DNA of 32,628 nt from CAYQMF01 sp964418595 (lineage in GTDB: Bacteria > Planctomycetota > UBA1135 > UBA2386), in the NCBI GenBank assembly GCA_964418595.1, contig CAYQMF010000075.1, positions 1-32,628 of the forward strand, read 5' to 3'. The position numbers and the translations under genes were made by a program. The notes under the pieces were generated by a model. It saw only the letters and a program-made list of their open reading frames with translations, was not told the DNA's origin and searched no databases. Positions 7,626-16,123 of this stretch are shown piece after piece (the first letter of the stretch is position 1; every line of letters begins with the position of its first letter).

Positions 7626-9482
7626 TCAGCGCACCGCCCGGAGCTCGATCTCAGCGCCTGGCTGCGCCGTGGTACGCACCACTTCCTTGCCATTCGAAAC
7701 AGCACGCAGGAGCAGCGGGGCCCCGGAGCTGGTTCGCAGCCAGACGCAATACCTGCCGTCAGCGCCGGTCACCGCCCGCTCCCAGGGGAGCGCAGAACCG
7801 ACGAGCTCCACGAACCCGCCGCGCACGGGCTGACCGAGTGGATCCCGTACGCAACCCGGGATCGCGTTGTGCCAGTCGAGCCGAACCGGGATCGACTGTA
7901 TCGCCGACGTGTCGGCGATCGTCCCCCGTGTCATCCCTCCCCAGGGCTCGCTCCACACTGCAAACTCGTGATCCCCCGGCAAGAGTCCTTCTACCACCCA
8001 GGTGCCGGGGTCCGTGCGCAGCTCTCGCCAACCGGTGCCAGTCGACTCACGGACATGCACCGAGATGCATGGCACCATGTCGGCCATGCCGGGGATCGAC
8101 ACAGACACGTCGAACCCGACTCGCGTCCGCGATCGCAGAATGACGTCGGCCCGCGGGCACGGAACGTCCACATGGAGCGCTCCGCTCACTGCGGCACCGT
8201 CCAGGCGTCGGTCCGCCCGAACGATGTAGTGCCCCGGGACCAAGCCAGGTGCCTGCGCATGGCCGTTCTCATCGGATGGCGCCCCGAAGCGTCCGCTGTG
8301 AAGCGTCTCACCATCCGTGCCGAGCAGCCGGAATGAGACGTCCGCTCCGAGGATGGGCAGCCCGTTCCGATCGACGCAACGCACGCCGAGTTCCTCTGTC
8401 CCCGGTAGCTCGACCGCCCACTGCAGCGGTTCCGCGCTGGGGGTTCCAAGTCCGTGCACGACGCCAACCCCGATGGCCGTGGCGCCCGCCGCCTCCGCGG
8501 GGCCCGCGACGATGATGACGTAGTCTCCCGCCGCCGTACACACCCGGGCTGCACCACCGGCGTCCACGGTCGTGCGACCGCCATGATCCCGTCCGGGTGT
8601 TATCGCCTGCCAGGCCAGACGCGTGCCCAGGCCGCCGTCCCTGAAGCGTGGCACGACGATGTCCGTGCATCTGAGCTCGCAGTCGAGACCGTGATCCAGC
8701 GCCGCACGCAGTTCCTCGATCGACTCGAATCGGGCCTTCCACAGGACTCCGCGCTGCTCCGCCCGGTCAGCGATATGAAGTTCTACGGCTCCCGGGTACG
8801 ACCGCTCCTGAGGGAGAGTGAACATCAGACACACCAATGCCTGCGCTCCCTGGTACGGAGCAACGTGAGCTGCCGAAGCCAGCACGCGGTCTCCGTCAGC
8901 TGGGAACAGGAACGGAGTCCACGCCTTGACCGGTGTACCATAGAGGCGGACGTTTCCTTGTAGTCGCCAGCTCGGGTGCCGCGTGGAAGCAACGGCGATG
9001 ACCACGTCCTCGGCAAGGCGCGCGCGCCCGACGAAGACCGTGGAGTGGGCATCATCGACTGAGACGCGGACGAAGTCTCCGCTGTACGAGGATGACGGCA
9101 GCGAGCAGACGAATGTCCCTGCGGGACCCAGTGGCACTTCGCATCGATCCCGAGTCATGCCCGGTGGCGGCTCGACCAGCAGCATTCCGGGGACCACCGG
9201 GGCTCCGTCGAAGTCGATCACCCGACCCGACAGAGTTCGCAGGACGGATGCAGTCGAACCCGGATCAGGGTTGTCTGATGCTGCCACCTGGGATCGGGCT
9301 TGCTGCACCTTCCGGTCACCGTCAGGTGGCCCAATCCGGCGCGCGTCACCAAGGGAATCGTTCGACGGATTCGCGAGTGGTCCATCGGCCTCGAACACGC
9401 CGAGCCAGACAATCGCCGATGTCGTCACGGCAAGCGCCCCGATCAGCACCAGGCGACGAGCAACGCCCCGTGCCGGAGTCAC
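7626..9482 (-). CDS. Membrane-anchored protein with carboxypeptidase-regulatory-like repeats
   Basis: 618 residues from a GTG at 9482 that overlaps the stop of the upstream mini-gene by four bases (GTGA). The longer open frame starting at 9575 merely reads antiparallel through that gene's coding region in another frame. A single N-terminal membrane helix (about residues 11-29, LVLIGALAVTTSAIVWLGV) is followed by a low-complexity linker. Several beta-sandwich segments come next, of the carboxypeptidase regulatory (peptidase M14 associated) type. Recognisable units are LSGRVIDFDGAPVVPGML, VRCVDRNGLPILGADVSF with APGLVPGHYIVRAD, and GCVRDPLGQPVRGGFVEL with AVTGADGRYCVWL. No enzyme domain is present. 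The topology suggests a periplasm- or surface-facing scaffold. Codon use is somewhat less GC-biased than in the neighbours. Partner and ligand are unknown. Confidence 0.8.
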   Translation of the reverse strand: MTPARGVARRLVLIGALAVTTSAIVWLGVFEADGPLANPSNDSLGDARRIGPPDGDRKVQQARSQVAASDNPDPGSTASVLRTLSGRVIDFDGAPVVPGMLLVEPPPGMTRDRCEVPLGPAGTFVCSLPSSSYSGDFVRVSVDDAHSTVFVGRARLAEDVVIAVASTRHPSWRLQGNVRLYGTPVKAWTPFLFPADGDRVLASAAHVAPYQGAQALVCLMFTLPQERSYPGAVELHIADRAEQRGVLWKARFESIEELRAALDHGLDCELRCTDIVVPRFRDGGLGTRLAWQAITPGRDHGGRTTVDAGGAARVCTAAGDYVIIVAGPAEAAGATAIGVGVVHGLGTPSAEPLQWAVELPGTEELGVRCVDRNGLPILGADVSFRLLGTDGETLHSGRFGAPSDENGHAQAPGLVPGHYIVRADRRLDGAAVSGALHVDVPCPRADVILRSRTRVGFDVSVSIPGMADMVPCISVHVRESTGTGWRELRTDPGTWVVEGLLPGDHEFAVWSEPWGGMTRGTIADTSAIQSIPVRLDWHNAIPGCVRDPLGQPVRGGFVELVGSALPWERAVTGADGRYCVWLRTSSGAPLLLRAVSNGKEVVRTTAQPGAEIELRAVR

Positions 9483-9718
9483 TGACACTTGCAGTGAAAC
9501 AACCCGTCGGGTCCCGCAGTCGTCCCGTCGCGATCGCAGAAGATGAAGTTGTTGCAGGACGTGTTCGCGAGGCACGTAGTGCGCCAGTAGTTGCCGCCGG
9601 TTGTCGTCGTCGTAGTCGAGCAGGTCTCCGCCGGCGGAGGATCATCGTCGCACGGCGCCGGAGAACCGGCGAGGTAGAACAGGAACGGGACCAACAGACC
9701 CGCCAGGTGTTGTGACAT
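9479..9718 (-). CDS. Small exported Cys-rich protein
   Basis: 79 codons from the ATG at 9718 to a TGA at 9479. Residues 1-19 look like a signal peptide (MSQHLAGLLVPFLFYLAGS). The remaining 60 residues contain seven Cys (about 23, 33, 49, 55, 61, 76, 78), a TTTTTT run and an acidic patch (CDDDPPP), ending in HCKCQ. The spacing suggests a small disulphide-knotted domain or a metal site. The stop overlaps the GTG of the downstream membrane-anchored beta-sandwich gene by four bases, so the two are probably co-translated and may work together. The frame stays open upstream to 10114, but that part lacks protein-like composition. A C9 tract (G9 on the coding strand, 9735-9743) sits about 17 bases before the start. 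No family recognised. Confidence 0.6.
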   Translation of the reverse strand: MSQHLAGLLVPFLFYLAGSPAPCDDDPPPAETCSTTTTTTGGNYWRTTCLANTSCNNFIFCDRDGTTAGPDGLFHCKCQ

Positions 9719-10150
9719 GCCCCAAGGACTAACTCCCCCCCCCTTCCCGTCAAGAGTCCCGGCCCTCCACTTCCGAGGCCGGCCGCACTCGGCATCGCGT
9801 CGCCGTGCTTCAACCTCGTTGCCGCCGCCTGCGCGATGGGCTGCAAGGGCCGCGAATTGTTGCGTCGCGCACGAACTTTGCGAGGCCTGCGATCTCGCCA
9901 CGCGTACGGGATTCGCCACACGCGAGCGGCCCTGGAAGCCCCAAGCGACATCATCGCCGGCGGCCCCTTCTGGTCGTCGCGTCAGCGACGACATCAACCC
10001 GGAAAGTACGACGCCCGGTGCAGCGGATTGCCGCTGCACCGAGGTGTCGGACACGGGTCGAACCTCGAGATCCGCAGCCTCGCGGAACGCGAGGCTGCAG
10101 GAACGGAGGATCAACCCCTTGGGTTGCGGCCGTCGGCGATGGGATAGAGG
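9719..10150. other. 432-bp gap with three perfect hairpins (9973-10098)
   Basis: No convincing protein gene lies here; open frames on both strands are Arg/His-rich shadows. Three perfect inverted repeats lie within 126 bp. Hairpin 1 is GTCGTCGC (9973-9980) with GCGACGAC (9985-9992), 4-nt loop. Hairpin 2 is GGTGCAGCGG (10017-10026) with CCGCTGCACC (10031-10040), loop ATTG. Hairpin 3 is GCAGCCTCGCG (10074-10084) with CGCGAGGCTGC (10088-10098), loop GAA. None is followed by a T-run. They lie between two minus-strand genes, so they could be the 3' end of the U32 mRNA, a structured leader of the Cys-rich gene, or a separate RNA. Confidence 0.55.
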
Positions 10151-12727
10151 CTACTGTTGGTGCAGAGTCTCTTGCGCCCTGGTCGCCACGCCAACATGGG
10201 GCTCCGCGCGCAACCGCTGGTGCAGTTCGCCGGCAGCCAACTCGCCCCGCAGGAGCGCCGCGTAGGCAGCCAGCGCTGCGGTGGTCCCGGCCGCGTCCTC
10301 GCGCACGAACTCCACGCGGAACCGGCGTACGCCGGCCCGCACGAGACCGGGGAGCAGCGCGGCGCTGGTCTGCAGCGTGCCATTGAACACCGTGTTGCGA
10401 CAGCCAGCGTCGACGATCACCGGATGCTCGAGGCCGAGGTGGTCGCGCAACGCGAGCTGGTGCCGCTCACACGGGCGACCGCAGCTATGGAAGTCGCGGC
10501 CGTTGCTGAGCAGGTGCGAGTACACGCAGTGCTCCGTGTGGAAGGTCGGCATGCGCACGTGCAGCGTGGCCGTGCAACGCGCAGCGTCGGTGCCGGCCAG
10601 CAGCACGCGGAGCTGCGCCTCGTCGAGGTCGTGTGACGGTGTGAGCGTGTCGAGGCCACTCGCGAAGAGCGTGCGTGCCGTGATCGAGTTTGTGACGTTG
10701 AGTGAGAAGTCGCCGTGCAGGATCGGGCGCTCGGCGACGGGCAGCTCGCCGAACAGCACCAGCGCGCCGAAGTGACGGACGAGGATGCCGTCGGGTGCGA
10801 GCTTGAGCAGCCGCTCGTCGAAGGTGCGCTCGCCGGGCTTGGTCACCCGCAGGGTCGCCACCACCACCCCCAGCCCGGCCTCGCGCGCACGCGCGACCGC
10901 GCGTCCGAGCCCCACCATCTCCATCCAGTCGAGCTCGACCTCCGGCAGGCCGGCGGCAATCGCCGCCTCGAGCTGCGCGTCGCTGCGCACCAGCGGCACG
11001 AGCTGCGGCGCTTGGCCCGGCGTCCAGCGCGACGGCGCCGGCGTGTCCGCGCGCAGGCGAGGCAGCGCCGGTGCCGCGATCAGCGTGCGTTCGGGTCCGC
11101 GCGCCACGTGCCGCTCGAGCGACGCGACGAACGTCCGCCGCAGGACCTTCAGCTCCGACACGGGTAGATGCAGGCCGGGCGCCAGGGCATCGACGTGCAA
11201 CTCGGCGAGGTGGAACGGAGTGCCGCCGAGCGCGCCCAGCTTGTCGCGCAGCATGACGGCGTCGAGGCCGCTGCCGGTGGCAGGACGCAGCGGCATCGCG
11301 CTCGCGACCGCCTCGCGCCACGAGCCCACGCGGGCTTCGACGTGCAGCGGCGCGCCGGGGCCGCCCGCGACGCGCAGCGACAGCGGAATGCGACCGCTGG
11401 TGTCGCCCGGGCCGCCCATCGCCGCCACCCGTGGGTCGCTCGTGAGCCAGACGCGCTCGCCCGCCCGCACGCGCGTCAGATCCGGACCCGGCCGACCGAA
11501 GCCCAGTCGCCAGCCGTCGCGCAGCGCGTCGACGCGGAAGATCGGGCCGCCGGCCTCGTCGGTCTCCGGTCGCCCGGCGTCGAAGACGACCCCCATCCCC
11601 GGTCGGACCTCCGGGGGCGCCGCGGCCGGAGGGTCGGCGCGCAACGGCGACGCCAGCTCGCCCCGCGGCGCCCGCGCCGACGCGGGCGCGGCGCGTGCCC
11701 CGGTCCACGGCCTCCCTTCGGGATCGCGGACCACGACCACCTCGTCGCCTTCGACGCGCGCGACGCGGCCGAGGTAGTGGCCGCGATGCTTGGGGAAGCG
11801 ACCCTCGATCAGGGTCTGATGATCGGAGCCCGCGAAGAAGCCGTCGCTGAAGCCGCGCGAGTACGCCGACGTCATGTCGCGCAGGTCGAGCGCCAGTTGC
11901 CGTTGTGCGTCGACGCCGGCCGCACCGCCTCGCACCGCGTCGAGCCAGCGGCGATAGCCGGCCACCGCGGTGCTCACGTACTGTGGGCCTTTCTGCCGCC
12001 CCTCGATCTTGAGGCCGTGCACGCCGATCGCGACGAGTTCCGGCAACGCCCGCGCGCCGGCGAGATCCTTCGGACTCAGCAGGTAGCGCAGGTCGCGGAG
12101 GTCGCGGAGGCTGCCATCGAGGACGAGGTCGTACGGCATGCGGCACGACTGCGCACACTGCCCGCGGTTGGCCGACCGGCCGCCCCACGCCTCGCTGGTC
12201 AGGCACTGGCCGCTCCACGACACGCACAGCGCGCCGTGCACGAAAACCTCGAGCTCCACCTCCGCCTCCGCCTTGAAGCGACGGATCTCGGCGATCGACA
12301 GCTCGCGCGGCACCACCACACGGGTGACACCCAACGCCATGGCGAAGCGCGCCGCGTCGGGGTTGCAGATGGTCATCTGCGTGCTGGCGTGCAGCTCCAG
12401 GTCCGGGCACACCGCGCGCGCGAGCAGCGCGACGGCGGGGTCCTGCACGATCAACGCATCGACGCCGGCTGCGGCGACGACGCGCAGGATCGACTCGACG
12501 CGCGGCAGTTCACCTTCGAACACCAGCGTGTTGAGGGTGAGGTACGCCCGCGCTCCAGCGCGGTGGATCCTGGCGCAGACCTCGGGGAGGGCGGCGAGCG
12601 TGAAGTTCGCCGCGCGGGCGCGCGCGTTGAACCCCTCGTCGAGACCGAAGTACACCGCGTCCGCGCCCGCGGCGAGGGCGGCATCGAGGGCGGCCGCGTC
12701 GCCGGCGGGTGCGAGCAGTTCGGTCAT
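10151..12727 (-). CDS. U32 family protein (RlhA/TrhP-like, long form)
   Basis: 858 residues from the ATG at 12727. Family U32 was named for collagenase activity, but characterised bacterial members (RlhA on 23S rRNA, TrhP on tRNA) support RNA hydroxylation and carry an Fe-S cluster. The N-terminus, MTELLAPAGDAAALDAAL then GADAVYFGLD, is the hallmark TIM-barrel start. HASTQMTICN and VVVPRELS follow. The cluster Cys pattern is at about residues 168, 175, 191 and 195 (CVSWSGQC then RGQCAQSCRMPY). A middle segment (about 300-520) corresponds to the DUF3656-like region of long members. The C-terminal part repeats U32-like strands and carries four more Cys (HTEHCVYSHLL, SCGRPCER and DAGCRN). Length fits the long two-part architecture. 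It is divergent from the chorismate mutase gene. The exact RNA substrate cannot be told from sequence. Confidence 0.88.
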   Translation of the reverse strand: MTELLAPAGDAAALDAALAAGADAVYFGLDEGFNARARAANFTLAALPEVCARIHRAGARAYLTLNTLVFEGELPRVESILRVVAAAGVDALIVQDPAVALLARAVCPDLELHASTQMTICNPDAARFAMALGVTRVVVPRELSIAEIRRFKAEAEVELEVFVHGALCVSWSGQCLTSEAWGGRSANRGQCAQSCRMPYDLVLDGSLRDLRDLRYLLSPKDLAGARALPELVAIGVHGLKIEGRQKGPQYVSTAVAGYRRWLDAVRGGAAGVDAQRQLALDLRDMTSAYSRGFSDGFFAGSDHQTLIEGRFPKHRGHYLGRVARVEGDEVVVVRDPEGRPWTGARAAPASARAPRGELASPLRADPPAAAPPEVRPGMGVVFDAGRPETDEAGGPIFRVDALRDGWRLGFGRPGPDLTRVRAGERVWLTSDPRVAAMGGPGDTSGRIPLSLRVAGGPGAPLHVEARVGSWREAVASAMPLRPATGSGLDAVMLRDKLGALGGTPFHLAELHVDALAPGLHLPVSELKVLRRTFVASLERHVARGPERTLIAAPALPRLRADTPAPSRWTPGQAPQLVPLVRSDAQLEAAIAAGLPEVELDWMEMVGLGRAVARAREAGLGVVVATLRVTKPGERTFDERLLKLAPDGILVRHFGALVLFGELPVAERPILHGDFSLNVTNSITARTLFASGLDTLTPSHDLDEAQLRVLLAGTDAARCTATLHVRMPTFHTEHCVYSHLLSNGRDFHSCGRPCERHQLALRDHLGLEHPVIVDAGCRNTVFNGTLQTSAALLPGLVRAGVRRFRVEFVREDAAGTTAALAAYAALLRGELAAGELHQRLRAEPHVGVATRAQETLHQQ

Positions 12728-12787
12728 GCGCGGGGTATGGTCCGTGCCAGATGGCGGATCCCGTGTTTCACCGACGCAGGCAGGGTA

Positions 12788-13066
12788 GTGCAAGAAGATC
12801 CTGAACTCGCGGCCCTGCGCCAACGGGTCGATGCGGTGAACCGCGCGCTGCGCGACGCGCTGCAGGAGCGCGCCCGCCTCGTGCGCCAGATCGCGACCCG
12901 CAAGCGGCTGCTCGGACTGCCCGCCGTGGACCCGACCCGCGAGGCACACATGCTCGACCAGCTCATGCATGCGCCGGGCGAGGGCCTGCCGCCGGACGAG
13001 TTGCGACGGGTCTTGGTCTTCCTCATGCGGCGCTACCGCCGCCTGGTCGAGGACCCGACCGGGTGA
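12788..13066 (+). CDS. Chorismate mutase, AroQ class
   Basis: 92 residues from a GTG at 12788 with AGG elements 4-8 bases upstream; an in-frame ATG at 12737 would add 17 residues of unlikely composition. The protein is one all-helical AroQ-type domain that converts chorismate to prephenate for Phe/Tyr synthesis. Visible family landmarks are LRQRVDAVN in helix 1, ERARLVRQIATRKR (the conserved Arg and Lys), DPTREAHML (Asp, Arg and Glu of the active site) and LPPDELRRVLVFLM in helix 3. It is monofunctional here: no prephenate dehydratase, dehydrogenase or DAHP synthase is fused. The gap to the divergent U32 gene is 60 bp, and the next gene follows on the same strand after 52 bp. Confidence 0.87.
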   Translation: MQEDPELAALRQRVDAVNRALRDALQERARLVRQIATRKRLLGLPAVDPTREAHMLDQLMHAPGEGLPPDELRRVLVFLMRRYRRLVEDPTG

Positions 13067-13118
13067 CCTCCGCGCGGCCTCCGTGGCGTCAGCGTGGAAC
13101 CTGTGGTACGACGCCTGC

Positions 13119-15017
13119 GTGCCGAGCCTCCGCCTCACGACGCTCTTCGCCTCCCTGGTCGCCCTGGGTGCAGCCGCCGCGGCGCAACCGTTGAGCGAGC
13201 TCGAGCGCAAAGACGCGCTCGCGGTCGTGGAGTTGCAGCCCCGCATCGACGCCGCCATCGACAAGGCCGTGGACTGGTTGCTGCGCCAGCAGGAACGCGA
13301 CGGATCGTGGTCGTCGTCGCATGCCACGTACTACGGCGGCCAGACCGCGCTCAGTGCGTACACGCTCCTGAAGTCGGGCCTGCCCACGACTCATCCCGGC
13401 GTGCGCCGCGCGATCGCCCACGTGTCCACCGTGCAGACCGACAAGGTCTACACGGCGAGCACGATGCTGCTCGCCCTCGCCGAGAGCAAGCAGGCGACGC
13501 ACAAGAAGCAGATCGAGGGTCTCGTCGCGCAACTGCTCGGCTGGCAGCGCGGCTCGTGGCCCTACCCGACGTACGAAGGCGACACTCACCATCGCGAGCA
13601 GGACCTCTCGCTCACCCAGTTCGCGTTGCTCGGGCTGCGCGCGGCGACGCATGCCGGCGTCAACGTGCCAGCGAAGGCATGGCAGGACGCGGCCAAGACC
13701 GTGTTCCGCTACCAGGAGCGACCGCGAGAGGTCGGCGAGGGCAGACCCCCGGTCACCGCGGCAGGTTTCCGGTACCGGATCAACGAAACCGACGACGTGA
13801 CCGGCTCGATGACCACCGCGGGGATCAGCTCACTGTGCATCGCCCGCGAAGGCATGGGCAAGGCCATGCCGCCGGCCATGGGACGCGAGATCACCGAGTC
13901 GTTGACGCTCGCGCAGGCCTGGCTCACGCATCACTTCGACGTGCAGCAGAATCCCTTCCGCCCCGGCTCGCCCCACTACTACCTCTATGGCCTGGAGCGC
14001 GCTTCCACGCTGCTCGGCATCGCCTACTACCGCGACAAGTCGTGGTACCTGGAAGGCGCACGCATGCTCGTGGAGTCGCAGGAGGGCAACGGCGCCTGGG
14101 GCAACCCCGGCTCCGACGCCGACACCTGCTTCGCGATCCTGTTCCTCAAGCGCGCCACCTCCGTGGTCACCGGTGCGTCGTCGACGGACAAGCGCGCCTA
14201 CTTCGCCGATCACAAGCAGGAAGACGTGGCGATGCGCGCGCAGGGCGGCGAGAACGGCGATCCGCTGACGATGTGGATCGTGCGCGTCGGTGAGCCGAGT
14301 GGCTTGCGCAGCTACGCGGTCGAGAAGGTGACCTACTTCGTCGACGGCGACGCAGTGGTCGAGGCGGACGGCGACGGCAAGCCGTGGCAACCGACCGCGA
14401 CCTTCCACACCGAGTGGCAACCCAAGGCTCGCGGCAAGGTCCAGGTCGCGGCGTCGGTGCGCGCGCGGCGCCTCGATGCCGACGGCAAGCCCGCGGGCGA
14501 GCCCGTGGAGCTGCGCTGTCGGGGGTTCAAGGTCGACGTGCCGGAAGTATGGGAGCCGTGGATGGAGTCCGCGGCGACGTGGCGCGCGCGCAACGTGATG
14601 GCAGGAGTCAGGGTCACCGCGAGCGCTTCGAGCCAGCTCAACGACGGTCGCCGGCCGGAGCACGCGGCTGACGGCGTGGAGGGCACCCAGTGGATCTGCG
14701 CGGCGGACGACCCCGCTCCGCGCCTCATCCTCGACCTCGACAAGCCGGTGAGCGCGCGCACGCTCGTGCTGACGCAGGCCAACGGCTCGCGCGCGTGGAT
14801 CGAGAACTGCGACCTCGTGCGCAAGGTCTACGTCCACATCAACGGCAGCAAGGAGCCGATCACCGTCGAGATGGACGAGGACGGAATGGCGCCGGTGCGC
14901 GTCGACCTGCTGCGCACGCAGCGGGTCCGCCGCATCGATCTGGCCGTCCAGGCCCACGCCGGCGGCAAGCGCAACAAGGGCGCCTGCGGCTTCGGCGAGA
15001 TCTGGCTCGAGAAGTGA
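13119..15017 (+). CDS. Exported prenyltransferase/squalene-cyclase-like repeat protein with discoidin-like C-terminus
   Basis: 632 residues from a GTG at 13119, chosen because it opens a signal peptide (VPSLRLTTLFASLVALGAAAAAQP); the open frame extends upstream only as a shadow of chorismate mutase. Residues 40-380 carry alpha/alpha-barrel repeats of the prenyltransferase and squalene oxidase type. Examples are AVDWLLRQQERDGSWSSS, then GGQTALSAYTLL, and later MLVESQEGNGAWGN with DADTCFAILFLKRA. The catalytic DxDD of squalene-hopene cyclases was not seen, so a carbohydrate- or protein-binding role is as likely as catalysis. The C-terminal 150 residues (VTASASSQLNDGRRPEHA, then DGVEGTQWICA) resemble an F5/8 type C (discoidin) sugar-binding domain. 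Location is probably periplasmic or surface. The stop is only 6 bp from that of the convergent selenoprotein gene. Confidence 0.8.
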   Translation: MPSLRLTTLFASLVALGAAAAAQPLSELERKDALAVVELQPRIDAAIDKAVDWLLRQQERDGSWSSSHATYYGGQTALSAYTLLKSGLPTTHPGVRRAIAHVSTVQTDKVYTASTMLLALAESKQATHKKQIEGLVAQLLGWQRGSWPYPTYEGDTHHREQDLSLTQFALLGLRAATHAGVNVPAKAWQDAAKTVFRYQERPREVGEGRPPVTAAGFRYRINETDDVTGSMTTAGISSLCIAREGMGKAMPPAMGREITESLTLAQAWLTHHFDVQQNPFRPGSPHYYLYGLERASTLLGIAYYRDKSWYLEGARMLVESQEGNGAWGNPGSDADTCFAILFLKRATSVVTGASSTDKRAYFADHKQEDVAMRAQGGENGDPLTMWIVRVGEPSGLRSYAVEKVTYFVDGDAVVEADGDGKPWQPTATFHTEWQPKARGKVQVAASVRARRLDADGKPAGEPVELRCRGFKVDVPEVWEPWMESAATWRARNVMAGVRVTASASSQLNDGRRPEHAADGVEGTQWICAADDPAPRLILDLDKPVSARTLVLTQANGSRAWIENCDLVRKVYVHINGSKEPITVEMDEDGMAPVRVDLLRTQRVRRIDLAVQAHAGGKRNKGACGFGEIWLEK

Positions 15018-15023
15018 CCGCGG

Positions 15024-16001
15024 CTAGCCCTTCTTCCGGCCGCGGTTGCGCTTCGCGTCCTCACGCAGCAGTTCGACCTTGTCGTCGACCTGGCGGAACG
15101 CGGGGGAGCCGCGGCCGTACGCCTCCGCGACCTCCGCGAGATAGCGCTTCTGCGCCTTGTCGAAGAGGTTGAGGTCGCCCTCTGCCGCCGCGTGCTCCAG
15201 GAGGTACGGCCAGTACTTGGGCGCCCGCACCAGCTCCGGGATGCGGTCTCCCTTCGCCATCTCGCTGAACTTGCTGCCCGCGGCGACGACAGCGTCCGGC
15301 TGGCCCTTCACCTGTTCCAGCACCTGACGGTACTCGGCGGCGGCGAGCCCGGCTTCGAGCTGCTTCTTCAGCGCGCCCGAGACGCTGCCGAGTTCCTCGA
15401 CCAGTGGGCCCGCATCGGCGAAGGTGACCGCGCCGTTGTCGAGATCCATGATCAGGAGGCGCAGCTTCGCCGTGCGATCGCCACCCTCGGCCTTCGCGCG
15501 CAAGGCCGCGAGTTCCTTCGCCTTCTTCTGCACGGAGGCGAGGCTCTTGGTGAGACCCTCGACGGTGCGCGGCCCCTGGTGCTCGCCTAGGAGTTCGCCC
15601 GACGCATCGAGGAACATGAGCGACGGAAAGCCCCGTCCGCCCTTCTCACCGAGGAGGTCGTCGTAGGGCCGACCTTCGATGCGGGTCGTGATGTGGCAGA
15701 AGAGGACCACCTGGGCGCCGAACTCGGCGAACCCGGCGTCGAGCAGCGTGGACTGCTCGAGCGCGTGGCACGGGGGTCAAGGTGCGTAGCTGCGCGTGAA
15801 GTAGGCGAGGATGACTCGGCCCTTCGCCTTTGCCAGTTTGCGCGCCTCGTCGTAGTCGGTCTTCCACTCCGCCTTGGTGAGGAAGGGAGCGGACAGTTTC
15901 TCGTCCAGCTTCTTCTGCAGCGCAGCGGGGTCGTTCTGGCTGGCGACGACGCCGGCCAAGAGAAGGGGCAGGGCGAGGAGCGCGCTGCGGACCATGGGCA
16001 T
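15024..16001 (-). CDS. Exported thioredoxin-fold selenoprotein A (U-P-P-C), in-frame TGA at 15777-15779
   Basis: Reading through one in-frame TGA gives 325 residues. The start is the ATG at 16001 (GGAG four bases upstream) or the in-frame ATG at 15995. A signal peptide (about residues 1-20) is followed by a helical segment and ILAYFTRSYAP. The TGA is codon 75, then PPCHALE, so the active site reads U-P-P-C where thioredoxins have C-x-x-C. After it comes VVLFCHITTRIEG and then GFPSLMFLD, with the cis-Pro loop in GFPS and a beta-strand typical of the fold. The C-terminal 190 residues are helical and Lys/Glu/Ala-rich, ending in a basic tail. A conventional reading would give a 74-residue fragment and a separate frame starting at 15710, with no active site. 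The neighbour at 16124 has TGA at the equivalent codon. Role: probably periplasmic thiol redox. Confidence 0.85.
15736..15764 (-). promoter_or_regulatory. SECIS-like hairpin after the TGA of selenoprotein A
   Basis: On the coding strand, TCGAGCAG (15760-15753) pairs with CTGCTCGA (15746-15739) around the loop TCCACG. One bulged C and then GCG/CGC extend the stem. The loop starts 24 nt after the TGA, within the spacing known for bacterial SECIS elements. The loop G is at its last position rather than among the first two bases, so the match is weaker than in the paralogue. Confidence 0.55.
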
Positions 16002-16123
16002 GGATCTCCGAGAGGGGGCATGGGCAGGCGGGGGCAGGATAGCCACGCGGCGGCGAAGATCGCAACCCGGCCATCCGACCAGCCGACTGATACGGGCGGC
16101 GGGACCGCCGTCGCCCGTGTCGC
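16002..16123. other. Spacer between the two selenoprotein genes with a hairpin (16092-16118)
   Basis: The 122-bp spacer starts, five bases after the stop of selenoprotein B, with an inverted repeat: ACGGGCG (16092-16098) and CGCCCGT (16112-16118), with further GC pairing inside. No T-run follows, so it may slow or partly stop transcription between the two genes rather than end it. The start-proximal part holds the GGAG ribosome site of selenoprotein A. Confidence 0.4.

Noticed and set aside
11168..13066. 632-codon plus-strand frame over the U32 gene
   Set aside because: Antisense shadow of the U32 gene. Only its last 92 codons (chorismate mutase, from 12788) are real.
15024..15710. Treating the second halves of the two thioredoxin-fold genes as separate cytoplasmic genes, or the loci as pseudogenes
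   Set aside because: Both interruptions are a single TGA at the same codon, flanked by intact, homologous sequence, with the active-site partner Cys just after it. Pseudogene decay would not match in two diverged copies.
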